A stretch of 64,000 nucleotides of DNA from Chitinophaga sp. MM2321 (GCF_964033635.1 NZ_OZ035533.1:248001-312000), one strand, 5' to 3'. Positions 1 through 8,715 are shown, counted from the first letter of the stretch. Notes: generated by a model from the letters alone, not told the origin. Made by a program: numbers and translations.

Positions 1-1220
1 AAACTAAACCGGGTTTTATCGTTGCCGCCGGAAACAGACAGGGAATGATTTTGAATGGGTGCTGTCTGAAATATTTCATCCTGCCAGTCGGTTCCTTTTC
101 CGAATGACTGGATCTCTGCATCCGTGAAGAAAGGTGTGCCGTTATCATTTGCTGCGCGTTCATTGGCAAGTGTTGCAAATTCACGTGCATTCAGCATATC
201 GATTTTCTTTGTCACCTGCTGAAAACCATAGTAGGAATCATATTCAACCAGTGTGCGACCGTTTTTTCCTTTTTTGGTAGTAACCATCACCACACCATTC
301 GCACCTCTCGATCCATAGATAGCTGTTGCGGAGGCATCTTTCAAAATTTCTATAGATAAGATGTCGTTCGGATTAATATTATCGAGGGTACCGGTTATTG
401 GAAAACCATCGATGACATACATCGGTTCGTTGCCGCCAATTAATGAATTACCACCACGTATACGTACGCTTAAAGCACTTCCTGGTTCACCCGAATTCTG
501 CATTACCTGTACGCCAGGCGTTAGCCCTGTTAGCGCCTGCACAGGATTGCGGATAGCCTGCGCACTCAGTTGCTCGCCCCTTACAGAGGAAATTGAGCCC
601 GTGAGATCGGACCGTTTTTGTGTGCCATATCCTACTACGATCACTTCATCCAGTTTGGAGAGTTCGGGTCGTAAAGCGACGTTCACCTGGCTCCTGGAAG
701 CAACCGGTTCTTCAAAGCTCTGAAAGCCGATCATTCTGAATACCAGTACAGCGTCTTCATTTACCTGTTGTAGCCGGTATCTTCCTCTTTCATCTGAAAT
801 GGTACCTTTGGTGGTACCTTTTATGCCTACCGATACTCCCTGAACGGGGATGCCGGTATTATTGGTGATAACCCCGCCCACCGTATCTATCAGGGCAGGA
901 GCCAGGTCTGTTTTTTTCTCCTCCACATTTTTCAGGCGGATGACAATTGTTTTATTCACCAGCTCATAAGTAAAAGGCTGGCCCGATAAACATTTCTGCA
1001 ATACCTCTTCCAGTGGTGCATTTTTTATTTCTACGGTAACGGGCTTCGACAGCTCCATCAGTTCCGAATCATAGAGGAACAAGTACCCGCTTTGCGCTTT
1101 TATTTTTTTCAAAACATTATCCAGTACTGCATTTTTTTCCGACAGGCTAAACCGCTGGGAAAAGGCCGTAGCACTCACTTGCAAACACAAAACGGTAAGA
1201 GCGATAGCGGTGAGTTTCAT
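1..1220 (-). CDS. SusC/RagA-family TonB-dependent receptor, N-terminal part (runs off window)
   Basis: Outer-membrane receptor, expected to import oligosaccharide or another ligand with a SusD partner outside the window. About 406 residues are visible, from ATG at 1220 to the window edge. Order seen: a signal peptide ending about residue 23 (FSQ), an STN (secretin/TonB short N-terminal) domain about 27-77, a carboxypeptidase-regulatory-like domain about 103-185, then the plug with the typical DEVIVVGYGTQKRSDLTGS and IYGSRGANGVV stretches. The STN domain is the part that usually contacts a FecR-type anti-sigma factor, and such a gene lies 156 bp upstream on the same strand. Substrate cannot be told. 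The C-terminal barrel is missing only because the window ends. Confidence 0.93.
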   Translation of the reverse strand, partial: MKLTAIALTVLCLQVSATAFSQRFSLSEKNAVLDNVLKKIKAQSGYLFLYDSELMELSKPVTVEIKNAPLEEVLQKCLSGQPFTYELVNKTIVIRLKNVEEKKTDLAPALIDTVGGVITNNTGIPVQGVSVGIKGTTKGTISDERGRYRLQQVNEDAVLVFRMIGFQSFEEPVASRSQVNVALRPELSKLDEVIVVGYGTQKRSDLTGSISSVRGEQLSAQAIRNPVQALTGLTPGVQVMQNSGEPGSALSVRIRGGNSLIGGNEPMYVIDGFPITGTLDNINPNDILSIEILKDASATAIYGSRGANGVVMVTTKKGKNGRTLVEYDSYYGFQQVTKKIDMLNAREFATLANERAANDNGTPFFTDAEIQSFGKGTDWQDEIFQTAPIQNHSLSVSGGNDKTRFS

Positions 1221-1376
1221 GATCCGGTAAATTTTAAGATTAGGCGGAAAATTCCAGGTAAATACTTGGATACATCGCATAAGTATCCTTTTGCAAAACG
1301 CATTGACATTCATAAAAATGATGGAATTAAATGATAATTGATATTTTGGTTGACCCCTTTTTTGTATGCTGCTATT

Positions 1377-2558
1377 TTATTTTTGTCCCCTGATAGTGCG
1401 GCCTTCCATCTCAAATCTAATCCCACCGGCCATTTCCAGCATTTTTAATACTTCAGATAAGTTGGAATTTCTAAACACCATACCATTATAGCGTTTGTCC
1501 GGCATGCTGGCGTAGTCAACCTTTACGTCGTACCAGCGTTCAATCTGCCGCATAATATATTTGAGATTGGTGTTATTGAATTGAAAGATGCCATTTTTCC
1601 AGGCCACAGCTTCCAGCGTATCAATATTACGTGTACGCATACCCTGATCAGATAACTGTACCTGTTTGCCGGGATGGATGGTCTCACTTCTGTCACCTTT
1701 ACTTACTTTGATGGCTCCTTCCAGCAATGTTGTTTCCATCACCGGTTCATTCGTATAGGCCATCACATTAAAATGCGTACCTAATACTTCTATATCAGCC
1801 CCATTTGATTGTACATGAAAAGGCTTGTTTTTGTTTTTAGCTACCTCAAAATAAGCTTCCCCGCTTAACTGTACCGTTCTTTCCTTTCCTGTAAATGCGG
1901 TAGGAAACTGAAGGGATGACTGTGCATTGAGCCATACCCTGGTGCCATCCGGTAAAACAATGATGTATTGACCACCTTTTGGTGTACTGAGTGTATTAAA
2001 AGCGATTTGTGCATCTTCTTTAGCCGCTTTCTGACCAGCGGTTTGCTTACTGATATCAAACACCAACCGGCCACTTTGTGATTTAATAATAGAGATATTG
2101 CCCTGTGTGGCGAGTACACCGTTATCAACACTATCCAATAATATCTGTGCGCCATTGGCGAGCGTGAGTATGGCCTTGTTACCACCCGGAGGAACATCCT
2201 TCAGGCGGGCGGTATCTGCCTCCGCCATTTGTGTGGACGGCGCGGCCTTGTGCAGTAAAGCATAGTATCCTGCTGAAAACACCACCAGCACAACAGCTGC
2301 CGCTGCCACCCATTTACGCAACGGTATGATGCGTGCCCCACTAGGCTCCTGCATCCGGATATCCTGCCTGATTTTGCGAAGCAACCGTTGTTTGTGTTGT
2401 TCTTCGCTGACAGCAAAGCTTTCCGGAATAATAAATGGCTTGTCGGGCGTGGCATTATACCAATCCGCAAACTCTTTTTCCTCTTCTGGCGTAATACTTC
2501 CATCCAGCCATTTAGCGGCTAATTCCTGGTAACGATGTGCATTGTTATCGGACTGCAT
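1377..2558 (-). CDS. FecR-family anti-sigma factor
   Basis: Inner-membrane sensor that holds the neighbouring ECF sigma factor and is released when the STN-domain receptor binds ligand (family knowledge). 393 residues. An N-terminal cytoplasmic part of about 80 residues (with a WLDGSITPEEEKEFADWY segment) is followed by one membrane span about 84-103. The periplasmic FecR domain lies about 180-285 (LPDGTRVWLNAQSSLQFP, GEAYFEVAKNKNKPF, VLGTHFNVMAY), and the C-terminal DUF4974-like region about 320-390 (YDVKVDY, LSEVLKMLEMAGGIRFE). It sits between the sigma factor (61 bp upstream) and the receptor, the standard Bacteroidota order. Confidence 0.95.
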   Translation of the reverse strand: MQSDNNAHRYQELAAKWLDGSITPEEEKEFADWYNATPDKPFIIPESFAVSEEQHKQRLLRKIRQDIRMQEPSGARIIPLRKWVAAAAVVLVVFSAGYYALLHKAAPSTQMAEADTARLKDVPPGGNKAILTLANGAQILLDSVDNGVLATQGNISIIKSQSGRLVFDISKQTAGQKAAKEDAQIAFNTLSTPKGGQYIIVLPDGTRVWLNAQSSLQFPTAFTGKERTVQLSGEAYFEVAKNKNKPFHVQSNGADIEVLGTHFNVMAYTNEPVMETTLLEGAIKVSKGDRSETIHPGKQVQLSDQGMRTRNIDTLEAVAWKNGIFQFNNTNLKYIMRQIERWYDVKVDYASMPDKRYNGMVFRNSNLSEVLKMLEMAGGIRFEMEGRTIRGQK

Positions 2559-2619
2559 GGAGGATCTTTACATATAAGTCCCTTCAGCGAAAGCAATCCC
2601 TTAGTCGGAGAGAAAAAAA

Positions 2620-3186
2620 TTATAGAAAAAAGGAGAAAAACACCTGGTTTAACCCGGCGCGTAATGTTTTCATAGCCTTGCTCAGGTGGGCTTCCACGGT
2701 TTTTTCAGAAATATTCAGTTCTTCGGCAATTTGTTTTTGTGTATATCCTTTTTCCCGGCTATACCGGTATACCAGCTGGCACTTTTCTGGGAGATCCGCA
2801 ACCAGCTTACTTAAACGCTCTTTTAATTCTTCAAATTCCAGCCATTCCTGGGTGGAATCATCAACAAGTGTCATGGCATCCAGGCTATCTTTATATTTTC
2901 GTTGTTGATGCAGCTTCGCCAATATCTTGATGACACGATATTTCACGGATACCGCCAGGTATACGCTTAATCCCGAGGTGATTTCCAGCTCTTCCCGCCT
3001 TCTCCAGAGAGACACAAAGATCTCCTGGACAATTTCTTCCGCTTCATCGGGATCCTGTATCCTGGCTACCGCAATCGCAAAAAGCCTATCCCAATAACGA
3101 TGATAGATTTCAGTGAACGCACTTTCCCTTCCAGCCTTCAGCAGCTGCAATAATTCAATATCCGTATGATGGCTATGAATATGCAT
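2620..3186 (-). CDS. ECF RNA polymerase sigma factor, Bacteroidota FecI-like
   Basis: Directs transcription of the receptor operon when released from FecR. 188 residues: sigma region 2 about 24-92 (AFTEIYHRYWDRLFAIA, DEAEEIVQEIFVSLW) and region 4 about 125-180 with helix-turn-helix (KGYTQKQIAEELNISEKTVEAHLSKAMKTLR). Length and motifs match the family 1 Bacteroidetes ECF group. It is the first gene of sigma-FecR-SusC on the minus strand. The 200 bp upstream, divergent from the gene at 3387, must hold its promoter; no clear consensus was found there. Confidence 0.95.
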   Translation of the reverse strand: MHIHSHHTDIELLQLLKAGRESAFTEIYHRYWDRLFAIAVARIQDPDEAEEIVQEIFVSLWRRREELEITSGLSVYLAVSVKYRVIKILAKLHQQRKYKDSLDAMTLVDDSTQEWLEFEELKERLSKLVADLPEKCQLVYRYSREKGYTQKQIAEELNISEKTVEAHLSKAMKTLRAGLNQVFFSFFL

Positions 3187-3386
3187 AATATTATATAAGA
3201 CGGAACAACACAGGCATATTTATGATCGGCTTGGATATGAATGTATGAATTTTGAACGAAGTATTGCAAAAATTGAAATAAAAGGCGGGACAAATGTATG
3301 GATACAACTATTTATTTTTTGCTATGTTATCCCTAATTTCACTGAAATGATAGCATCACCTTTCTTATAAATAGCCGCTAAAAACC

Positions 3387-4457
3387 ATGACAAATAACGA
3401 GGTAGCCCATTTACGTCTCATCAACCAACAACTTTTAACTTCAACGCTTACCACGCCGCAAAAGCTGGTGAGTTACTTTGGCGCCATGCAGGCGCAGGAT
3501 TATGCAATGGCTAAATGGGGTATTGGCATCCGACTCCATACCACAGAAAAAGTAATTGAAGCAGCAATCAATAAGGCGGAGATTATCCGTACGCATGTTT
3601 TCCGGGGTACCTGGCATTTTGTAGCAGCCAATGATATCCGCTGGATGCTGCAAATTACCACGCTTCATGGGAAGAAACTTTTAAGCGCACAATTTAGAAA
3701 GTCAAATTTAGATGATAAGACTTTGCGTGGATTAAATAAAAAGATGGAAAAATTGCTGACAGGAAATAACCACCTGACGCGGGAAGAGATTTTACTGGAA
3801 TTGAATGTCAAAAAATTTATTGAAGCAGGTATTCATCCCGCTTGGATTACAATGAATGCTGAACTTGATGGTATTTTGTGCAATGGAATAATGCGGGGCA
3901 AACAGCATACATACGCATTGCTGGATGAAAGATTGCCAGCCATAAAAGCAATAGACAGAGAAGAAGCATTGGCCCAGCTGGCAAAAATATATTTTACAAG
4001 TCATGGCCCTGCAACCTTATCTGATTTTGTGTGGTGGACAGGCTTATCCATCACCGAGGGGAAACTGGCCTTGGAATTAATAAAGCCGGCTTTTCAATCT
4101 TTTCAGATTGGTACACTAACGTATTGGTTTAAAGATAAGGGCCTGGTTGAAAAGGATGATAAGGAAACAATTCATTTTTTACCGGCGTTTGACGAGTTTT
4201 TAATTAGTTATAATAATAGAACGGCTTCCATCTCCCTGGAAAATCAACCGCATGCGTTTACAAAAAATGGCATTTTTAAACCCATCATTGTGGTAAACGG
4301 AAAAGTAGTAGGGATATGGAAACGCAGTTTTAAAAAGGATACTACTATTATAGAAACGCAGTTCTTTGAGCCCGTTAAAGCTGCGCGAAAGAAAATCATT
4401 TGGCAGGCGGCGGAAAAATATGGGAATTATATCGGGCTAAGAACAATGATTCAATAA
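3387..4457 (+). CDS. winged-helix DNA-binding protein, AlkZ-like (HTH_42) possible DNA glycosylase
   Basis: 356 residues matching the HTH_42/AlkZ-like family: early GAMQAQDYAMAKWGIG, then RTHVFRGTWHFV, and a C-terminal HFLPAFDEFLISYNNR and FKPIIVVNGKVVGIWKR. In this superfamily the Q-x-Q motif (here Q-A-Q, residues about 35-37) is the catalytic signature of AlkZ-type enzymes that excise crosslinked or alkylated bases. The closest functional class (self-resistance glycosylase or housekeeping) cannot be told. It stands alone on the plus strand, with a hairpin terminator about 90 bp downstream. Alternative: a DNA-binding regulator without glycosylase activity. Confidence 0.8.
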   Translation: MTNNEVAHLRLINQQLLTSTLTTPQKLVSYFGAMQAQDYAMAKWGIGIRLHTTEKVIEAAINKAEIIRTHVFRGTWHFVAANDIRWMLQITTLHGKKLLSAQFRKSNLDDKTLRGLNKKMEKLLTGNNHLTREEILLELNVKKFIEAGIHPAWITMNAELDGILCNGIMRGKQHTYALLDERLPAIKAIDREEALAQLAKIYFTSHGPATLSDFVWWTGLSITEGKLALELIKPAFQSFQIGTLTYWFKDKGLVEKDDKETIHFLPAFDEFLISYNNRTASISLENQPHAFTKNGIFKPIIVVNGKVVGIWKRSFKKDTTIIETQFFEPVKAARKKIIWQAAEKYGNYIGLRTMIQ

Positions 4458-4544
4458 TAAAGGATCGTCTGTTTGCGCCGTTGCAAATGGCATCTCCTTT
4501 ATACTTCTCCTATTGCTGGCCGCCGGCAGGAATACCGGAAACGA

Positions 4545-4584
4545 AGCAGCCCTCAAATCTATGGACTCGAAGGCTGCTGTTTTC
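4545..4584. terminator. hairpin terminator between convergent genes
   Basis: A 7-bp GC-rich stem (AGCAGCC at 4545-4551 with GGCTGCT at 4572-4578) is followed by a short T run on the plus strand. It lies between the convergent genes ending at 4457 (+) and 4596 (-). Confidence 0.5.
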
Positions 4585-4595
4585 TATAGTGCTAT

Positions 4596-4742
4596 TTACC
4601 TGTAGTATCCATGTCCATGCCCATGATGATGATGGTGAGGAGGACGGGGATGACGATATCCCGGCCTGTCGCGGACCACCAGGCAACTGCTTAATCCCGA
4701 TATAAGGATTGCTGTCAGGATAAGATATTTTAACGTTTTCAT
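4596..4742 (-). CDS. very small His-rich lipoprotein (48 aa)
   Basis: A 48-codon reading frame with a clean lipoprotein signal: basic start (MKTLK), hydrophobic stretch, then the lipobox L-S-S-C with Cys at residue 20. The mature part is only 28 residues and ends in a run of five His followed by alternating His-Gly and YYR. The His-rich tail suggests metal binding (inference). It would be anchored to a membrane after processing. A minus-strand reading is far more convincing than the plus-strand frame that overlaps it. No neighbour suggests a pathway. Confidence 0.7.
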   Translation of the reverse strand: MKTLKYLILTAILISGLSSCLVVRDRPGYRHPRPPHHHHHGHGHGYYR

Positions 4743-5038
4743 GATCGCAAGGTTTGAGTATGCATGATGAATTGATGGAAGTTAAGCGTCTGCAGGCGGT
4801 TTAAGCTTCTTGTTCCGCTATAGTAAATGATAAAACTGTGCCAGAATGGGGTTAGAACTGTTATCTATTGTTAACTTATTGAAAGTTTTACTATAAGTAT
4901 TTCTTTTTTGTGTTTCTTGTATTTCAAATAGAGGAAGTTCGCAGGTAGTAAAATGTCTGTGATAGTTGTTTTGAATAAATAATGTAAAAGAAAAAGTTTG
5001 ATGATCTCCCAAATTCTGAAAGATATTTATTAGTCTGG
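4743..5038. other. AT-rich gap, no gene recognised
   Basis: Upstream region of the small lipoprotein. A 64-codon minus-strand frame at 4818-5012 shows no recognisable family, and no convincing start context. It may be further debris of the decayed ORF6N-type gene that lies just upstream on the same strand. Confidence 0.4.
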
Positions 5039-5230
5039 CTAAATATCATGGCATTCCTTATCTTCATGAATTACACCCTGCTCAGTAAAGCAAAATGGCG
5101 CATAACGCAAGCCCTGACGGTCTTCTTTGGAGGTCGCACTTTGCGTCCTCCAATTTTCAAACGCTTCTTTACTCATTTCAAACATGAAGTCTTTGGGAAA
5201 CCGATTTATATTTCTTCTTATAAACCTCTT
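5039..5230 (-). pseudogene. relic of an ORF6N-domain gene
   Basis: The minus strand between a stop at 5231-5233 and a stop at 5039-5041 encodes about 63 residues that match the middle of ORF6N-domain (phage/mobile-element antirepressor-like) proteins: RRNINRFPKDFMFEMSKEAF, then WRTQSATS, and the hallmark GLRYAPFCFTEQGV. In intact proteins the tail continues with a hydrophobic Met-Leu segment; here it breaks off into unrelated sequence and a stop. The upstream catalytic-domain start is also missing. This is a fragment, not a working gene. Confidence 0.75.
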
Positions 5231-5515
5231 TCAACCCCACCTTCGTGGGAATCCGATAAAGAAATATGGCTTATCAAATATCTGAACCCCAAAAAAGAAT
5301 TATATATTTGCACTTTATGAACTTCAGTAGTTTTACATATTCTCTGCCTGCAATAGCAGTCTAGCCACAGGTTAGACATCCTTGTTATTGTAATGTGTCA
5401 TTTCCTGTGGCATAAATATTTTGTACAATTAACTTAATTAATAATTGTTGCAGTTTGAGCGTATGGCCAATAGGCCAATTGTGCTTTCAAACGCTGCTAA
5501 AAAAGAATAAAGGAA

Positions 5516-6592
5516 ATGGAAATACCATCCACTATATTGATACGTGAAGAAAATAGCGAAGACCAAACAGCTGTTTTTCAATTACTCAACCTGGCTTTCA
5601 ATCAAGCCGAAGAAGCTTTCTTAGTCGATAGACTAAGAAACAGTGCTGCTTTTATACCAAGCCTGTCCCTCGTTGCAGTTTTTGAAAATAAAATTGTAGG
5701 ACACCTACTTTTCACTAAAATTAAAATCATAAGTGACGGGCAGCAAGCAACTGCTGCCTTGGCCTTAGCTCCTCTTTCGGTTCTACCTGAGTTTCAAAAA
5801 CAGGGTATTGGAAAACAGCTGGTTGAAGAAGGACTTCAAAAAGCTACGGAACTGGGATACAATGCGGTCATAGTACTAGGCCACGAGCATTATTATCCAA
5901 GATTTGGCTTCCTTCCTGCCGACCAATGGCATATCGAACCTCCATTTAATGTTCCGCCACAAAATTTCATGGCGTTGGAATTAGTACCTGACGTATTGCA
6001 ACGTGTTTCAGGAATGGTCGAATATGCGCCGGAATTTAATATCCTGTCTCCAAAAGTTACAAATGGCGTAATCGTGGAGACCGAAAGATTTATTTTGAAA
6101 CCCTTAACATACGACCAGTTGGTAAAATATGTGCAATGCGACAATTCATTGGAAACTGAACTGAACCTGAATAAGTCGTCACGAATAGTCTCCACTGATC
6201 TGAAAGAAGCATTTGAACAAACTATTTTTCCAAATGTGACAGATAAAACCAAAAACTATTTGTATTTGACAATCTGGACAGCGATTTCAAAAACGGATAA
6301 CAAAATGGTTGGTGATATATGCATGTATGGAGAACCCAATGCAGCAGGAGGAGTGGAAATTGGTTATGGAACCTATGATGAATTTCGCAATAAAGGTTTC
6401 ATGACAGAAATTGTAAGTGGAATGATTAAATGGGTTGCAATACAACCTATCGTAAAATCAATAATTGCTTCAACCGATAAGACCAATACTGCTTCTTTCA
6501 AAGTGCTTGAAAAGAATGGGTTTATTAAAACGGGTGAGACAGCAACTTTATTCAATTGGAAACTAACAATAGATAATGGAACAAATATCTGA
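5516..6592 (+). CDS. tandem GNAT acetyltransferase (YhbS-like plus RimL-like)
   Basis: 358 residues holding two acetyltransferase domains. Residues about 7-170 resemble YhbS-type predicted N-acetyltransferases (APLSVLPEFQKQGIGKQLVEEG with the acetyl-CoA loop, then GHEHYYPRFGF). Residues about 182-355 resemble the RimJ/RimL group (ETERFILKPLT, GYGTYDEFRNKGFMTEIVSG, TNTASFKVLEKNGF). Both acetyl-CoA loops look intact. Substrates are unknown. An AAAGGAA stretch just precedes the ATG. Codon use is AT-rich compared with the core genes of this window, in keeping with an acquired gene. A very long hairpin follows the stop. Confidence 0.88.
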   Translation: MEIPSTILIREENSEDQTAVFQLLNLAFNQAEEAFLVDRLRNSAAFIPSLSLVAVFENKIVGHLLFTKIKIISDGQQATAALALAPLSVLPEFQKQGIGKQLVEEGLQKATELGYNAVIVLGHEHYYPRFGFLPADQWHIEPPFNVPPQNFMALELVPDVLQRVSGMVEYAPEFNILSPKVTNGVIVETERFILKPLTYDQLVKYVQCDNSLETELNLNKSSRIVSTDLKEAFEQTIFPNVTDKTKNYLYLTIWTAISKTDNKMVGDICMYGEPNAAGGVEIGYGTYDEFRNKGFMTEIVSGMIKWVAIQPIVKSIIASTDKTNTASFKVLEKNGFIKTGETATLFNWKLTIDNGTNI

Positions 6593-6610
6593 CGGCCAAT
6601 CGGGCTGTTC

Positions 6611-6676
6611 TTATTCCAACTAAAACAACAAAAGCCTCACATTTTTGTGAGGCTTTTGTTGTTTTAGTTGGAATAA
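6611..6676. terminator. perfect 30-bp hairpin after the GNAT gene
   Basis: Left arm 6611-6640 and right arm 6647-6676 are perfect reverse complements over 30 bases, with a 6-base loop (ATTTTT). The inner part (AAAAGCCTCAC with GTGAGGCTTTT) is an ordinary rho-independent terminator shape; the outer 19 bp extend it far beyond what termination needs. Confidence 0.85.
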
Positions 6677-7294
6677 AACTAGAACTCTTTATTGGTAGAT
6701 TTAAGACGATTGAACCAATTGAAAGACAGTTCCTATCAACAATATTTAGGCACAGAAAAGGTTGACTAACCTAAACCTAAACAGCCACAAAGTCTTATGA
6801 AAGTAGGAAAACTAAAAAGATGACATTATCCCATTTCAGTAACTACCCCCTTTTCGTTAAGAAATTCCTTAAATTCCGCTTGTTGATTTTCCAAAGATTT
6901 TTAGTTTCCGAGTATGTCTTTTAAAAGTAATTCTAAACTTTGATTTGGCTGAGCCGATTTTAAGTTGAACATTTGGAATCATTTAATGTATTATTCGCTA
7001 TTCAATAGAAAATGTGGAAGATGCATAATCTAATCCAGGAAGGTGGTTCTGTCGGGATTTATTATTCTATGTGAGTATGCTCACCATTTATCCATGATTG
7101 ATTATTTATGGTTCTCCGCTCAAAAGAAGGGCGTGTGACTGAATATGTAGCTTATTATATTATATGAGTATTTTATTGCGTCTTGTGTGATTAAAAATGC
7201 TGCATATATGCCTCCGAAAATGCCTGTTTTTTCGATAGAAATGAAACCTTCACAATGAATAATAAGTATAATTTTAAGCCAAAGGAAAATTGAT
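6677..7294. other. 618-bp gap with decayed coding remains
   Basis: No intact gene. AT-rich, with scattered stops in all frames read. A possible C-terminal protein relic is listed separately at 6826-6972 (-). The last 30 bases carry a good ribosome binding site (AAAGGAAA) in front of the MFS gene, of the purine-rich type usual in Proteobacteria and less usual in Bacteroidota. Confidence 0.45.
6826..6972 (-). pseudogene. possible protein tail relic with one internal stop
   Basis: Minus-strand frame starting MFNLKSAQPNQSLELLLKD, interrupted by one TAA, then continuing KSLENQQAEFKEFLNEKG and a final stop. The amphipathic Glu/Gln/Leu-rich character looks like a real coiled-coil C-terminus, but no family is recognised. 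It could be chance. Confidence 0.25.
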
Positions 7295-8629
7295 ATGCAA
7301 ACAATCAGGGAAAAGATGCCCGTAGCGCATTCTCAATTAACAAAACTGATTCGAAAAGTGAAGTTTCGTTTATTGCCGTTAATTGTGCTGATGTTCTCTT
7401 TGGCAATGCTAGACCGCTCTAATATTGGTTTTGTGAAGCATTATATTGAGATAGATATAGGAATCAGTGCTTCTGTATATGCACTTGGTGCAGGCATTTT
7501 CTTTATTGGATACGCCTTGTTTGAAGTCCCAAGCAATATGATTTTGCATAAAGTTGGTGCACGTCTATGGTTAAGCCGCATCATGGTAACATGGGGACTG
7601 GTTTCTATTGCCATGATTTTTGTACATGACCAAACGAGCTTTTATATTTTGAGATTTTTATTGGGTGCGACCGAAGCTGGTTTTTCACCTGGAGTTATTC
7701 TTTTCTTAACCTATTGGTTTCCTAAAACATATAGAGGACAAGCCTATGGCTGGTATTACCTCGGTGTGCCTATTGCATTTGTGATAGGTGGACCATTTTC
7801 GGGTTGGTTACTGGATTCAAGTTATACGTTCGGTTTTAAGAACTGGCAGTGGATGTTTATTGTTCAGGGGACGCTAACTGTTGTTGTTGGAATCATCGCT
7901 TTTTTTGTTTTAGTCAGTAAACCTGATCAGGCAAAGTGGTTAACACAGCATGAGAAACGATTATTAAATCAGGCTTTGGCAAAAGACCAGTCTCCACAAG
8001 ATCAAACAGAAAATTCAAACAATCAACGTGTATTTACCGATTGGCGTGTTTGGCGTTTCGTGTTTATTTATTTCACCATTCAAATGAGTGTTTATGGTGT
8101 TTTGTTTTACTTACCAAGTAAATTGGCTGAATTACTAAATATACATGTCGGTTTAACGGTTGGATATTACAGTGCTATACCGTGGATTTGTACCCTATTT
8201 TTATTACCTATCATTACCCGAATTGCAGATAAAAAAGCCAACTGGAATAGCATGGCAATTTTAATGCTGTCATGTGCTGTTGTAGGCATTGGTCTTTCAA
8301 CACAAATGACACATATCTTTCAATTTATGCTCATGATTTCACTCGCAGTTGTCGGTTTTATTGTCGTACAACCTTTGTTTTGGCATTTACCTACCCAGTA
8401 TTTATCTGGTCGTGCAGCTGCAATTGGGACGGCTTTAATTGGATCTGTAGGTAATTTAGGTGGTTTTGTTGCGCCAAATTTAAAAAACTGGGTAGACCAA
8501 ATGTGGAATAATGACGTAGCTGGTTTAACTGTGCTGGCAATCATTGGTTTTATTGGTGTGATCTTTTTATTTTCGCTTACGCGTGAAGGATTAACAACCT
8601 ATGAAGAAGCGATCAGGAAGGGAAAATGA
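7295..8629 (+). CDS. MFS transporter of the anion:cation symporter type, likely acquired
   Basis: 444 residues, about 12 membrane spans. Features of the ACS family (relatives carry phthalate, 4-hydroxyphenylacetate, glucarate and similar organic acids): RLLPLIVLMFSLAMLDRSNI at the first span, YALFEVPSNMILHKVGAR after span 2, RFLLGATEAGFSPGVILFLT in span 4, and a central linker about 205-245. The sequence has the style of Acinetobacter-like gammaproteobacterial members, with AT-rich codons (TTA, ATT) and a strong AAGGAAA ribosome binding site. Its flanks are relics rather than an operon, so the substrate cannot be guessed from context. Confidence 0.88.
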   Translation: MQTIREKMPVAHSQLTKLIRKVKFRLLPLIVLMFSLAMLDRSNIGFVKHYIEIDIGISASVYALGAGIFFIGYALFEVPSNMILHKVGARLWLSRIMVTWGLVSIAMIFVHDQTSFYILRFLLGATEAGFSPGVILFLTYWFPKTYRGQAYGWYYLGVPIAFVIGGPFSGWLLDSSYTFGFKNWQWMFIVQGTLTVVVGIIAFFVLVSKPDQAKWLTQHEKRLLNQALAKDQSPQDQTENSNNQRVFTDWRVWRFVFIYFTIQMSVYGVLFYLPSKLAELLNIHVGLTVGYYSAIPWICTLFLLPIITRIADKKANWNSMAILMLSCAVVGIGLSTQMTHIFQFMLMISLAVVGFIVVQPLFWHLPTQYLSGRAAAIGTALIGSVGNLGGFVAPNLKNWVDQMWNNDVAGLTVLAIIGFIGVIFLFSLTREGLTTYEEAIRKGK

Positions 8630-8630
8630 T

Positions 8631-8698
8631 ATTTTTCGACATTTAGCTTATTTGTATGGTGTTTGTTTCAACATCTCCTGTTTTTTATGTCGAAAAAT
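8631..8698. repeat. 12-bp inverted repeat just after the MFS gene
   Basis: ATTTTTCGACAT at 8631-8642 is the exact reverse complement of ATGTCGAAAAAT at 8687-8698, separated by 44 bases. The left arm starts two bases after the MFS stop. Could be an operator or the edge of the inserted segment. Confidence 0.6.
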
Positions 8699-8715
8699 CT
8701 CTTTTTTTCATCATT

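Noticed and set aside
361..723. Plus-strand 120-codon frame near the window start
   Set aside because: Antisense of the SusC-type receptor, which is recognised over its whole visible length.
4400..4705. Plus-strand 101-codon frame overlapping the AlkZ-like gene end
   Set aside because: It is the antisense of the small His-rich lipoprotein; its Asp run is the complement of the His codons, and the minus strand has a real lipobox.
4818..5012. 64-codon minus-strand frame
   Set aside because: No recognisable family; it lies in decayed DNA next to the ORF6N relic and is listed only as part of the gap.
5048..5320. Plus-strand 90-codon frame
   Set aside because: It is antisense to the ORF6N relic, whose motifs on the minus strand are unmistakable.
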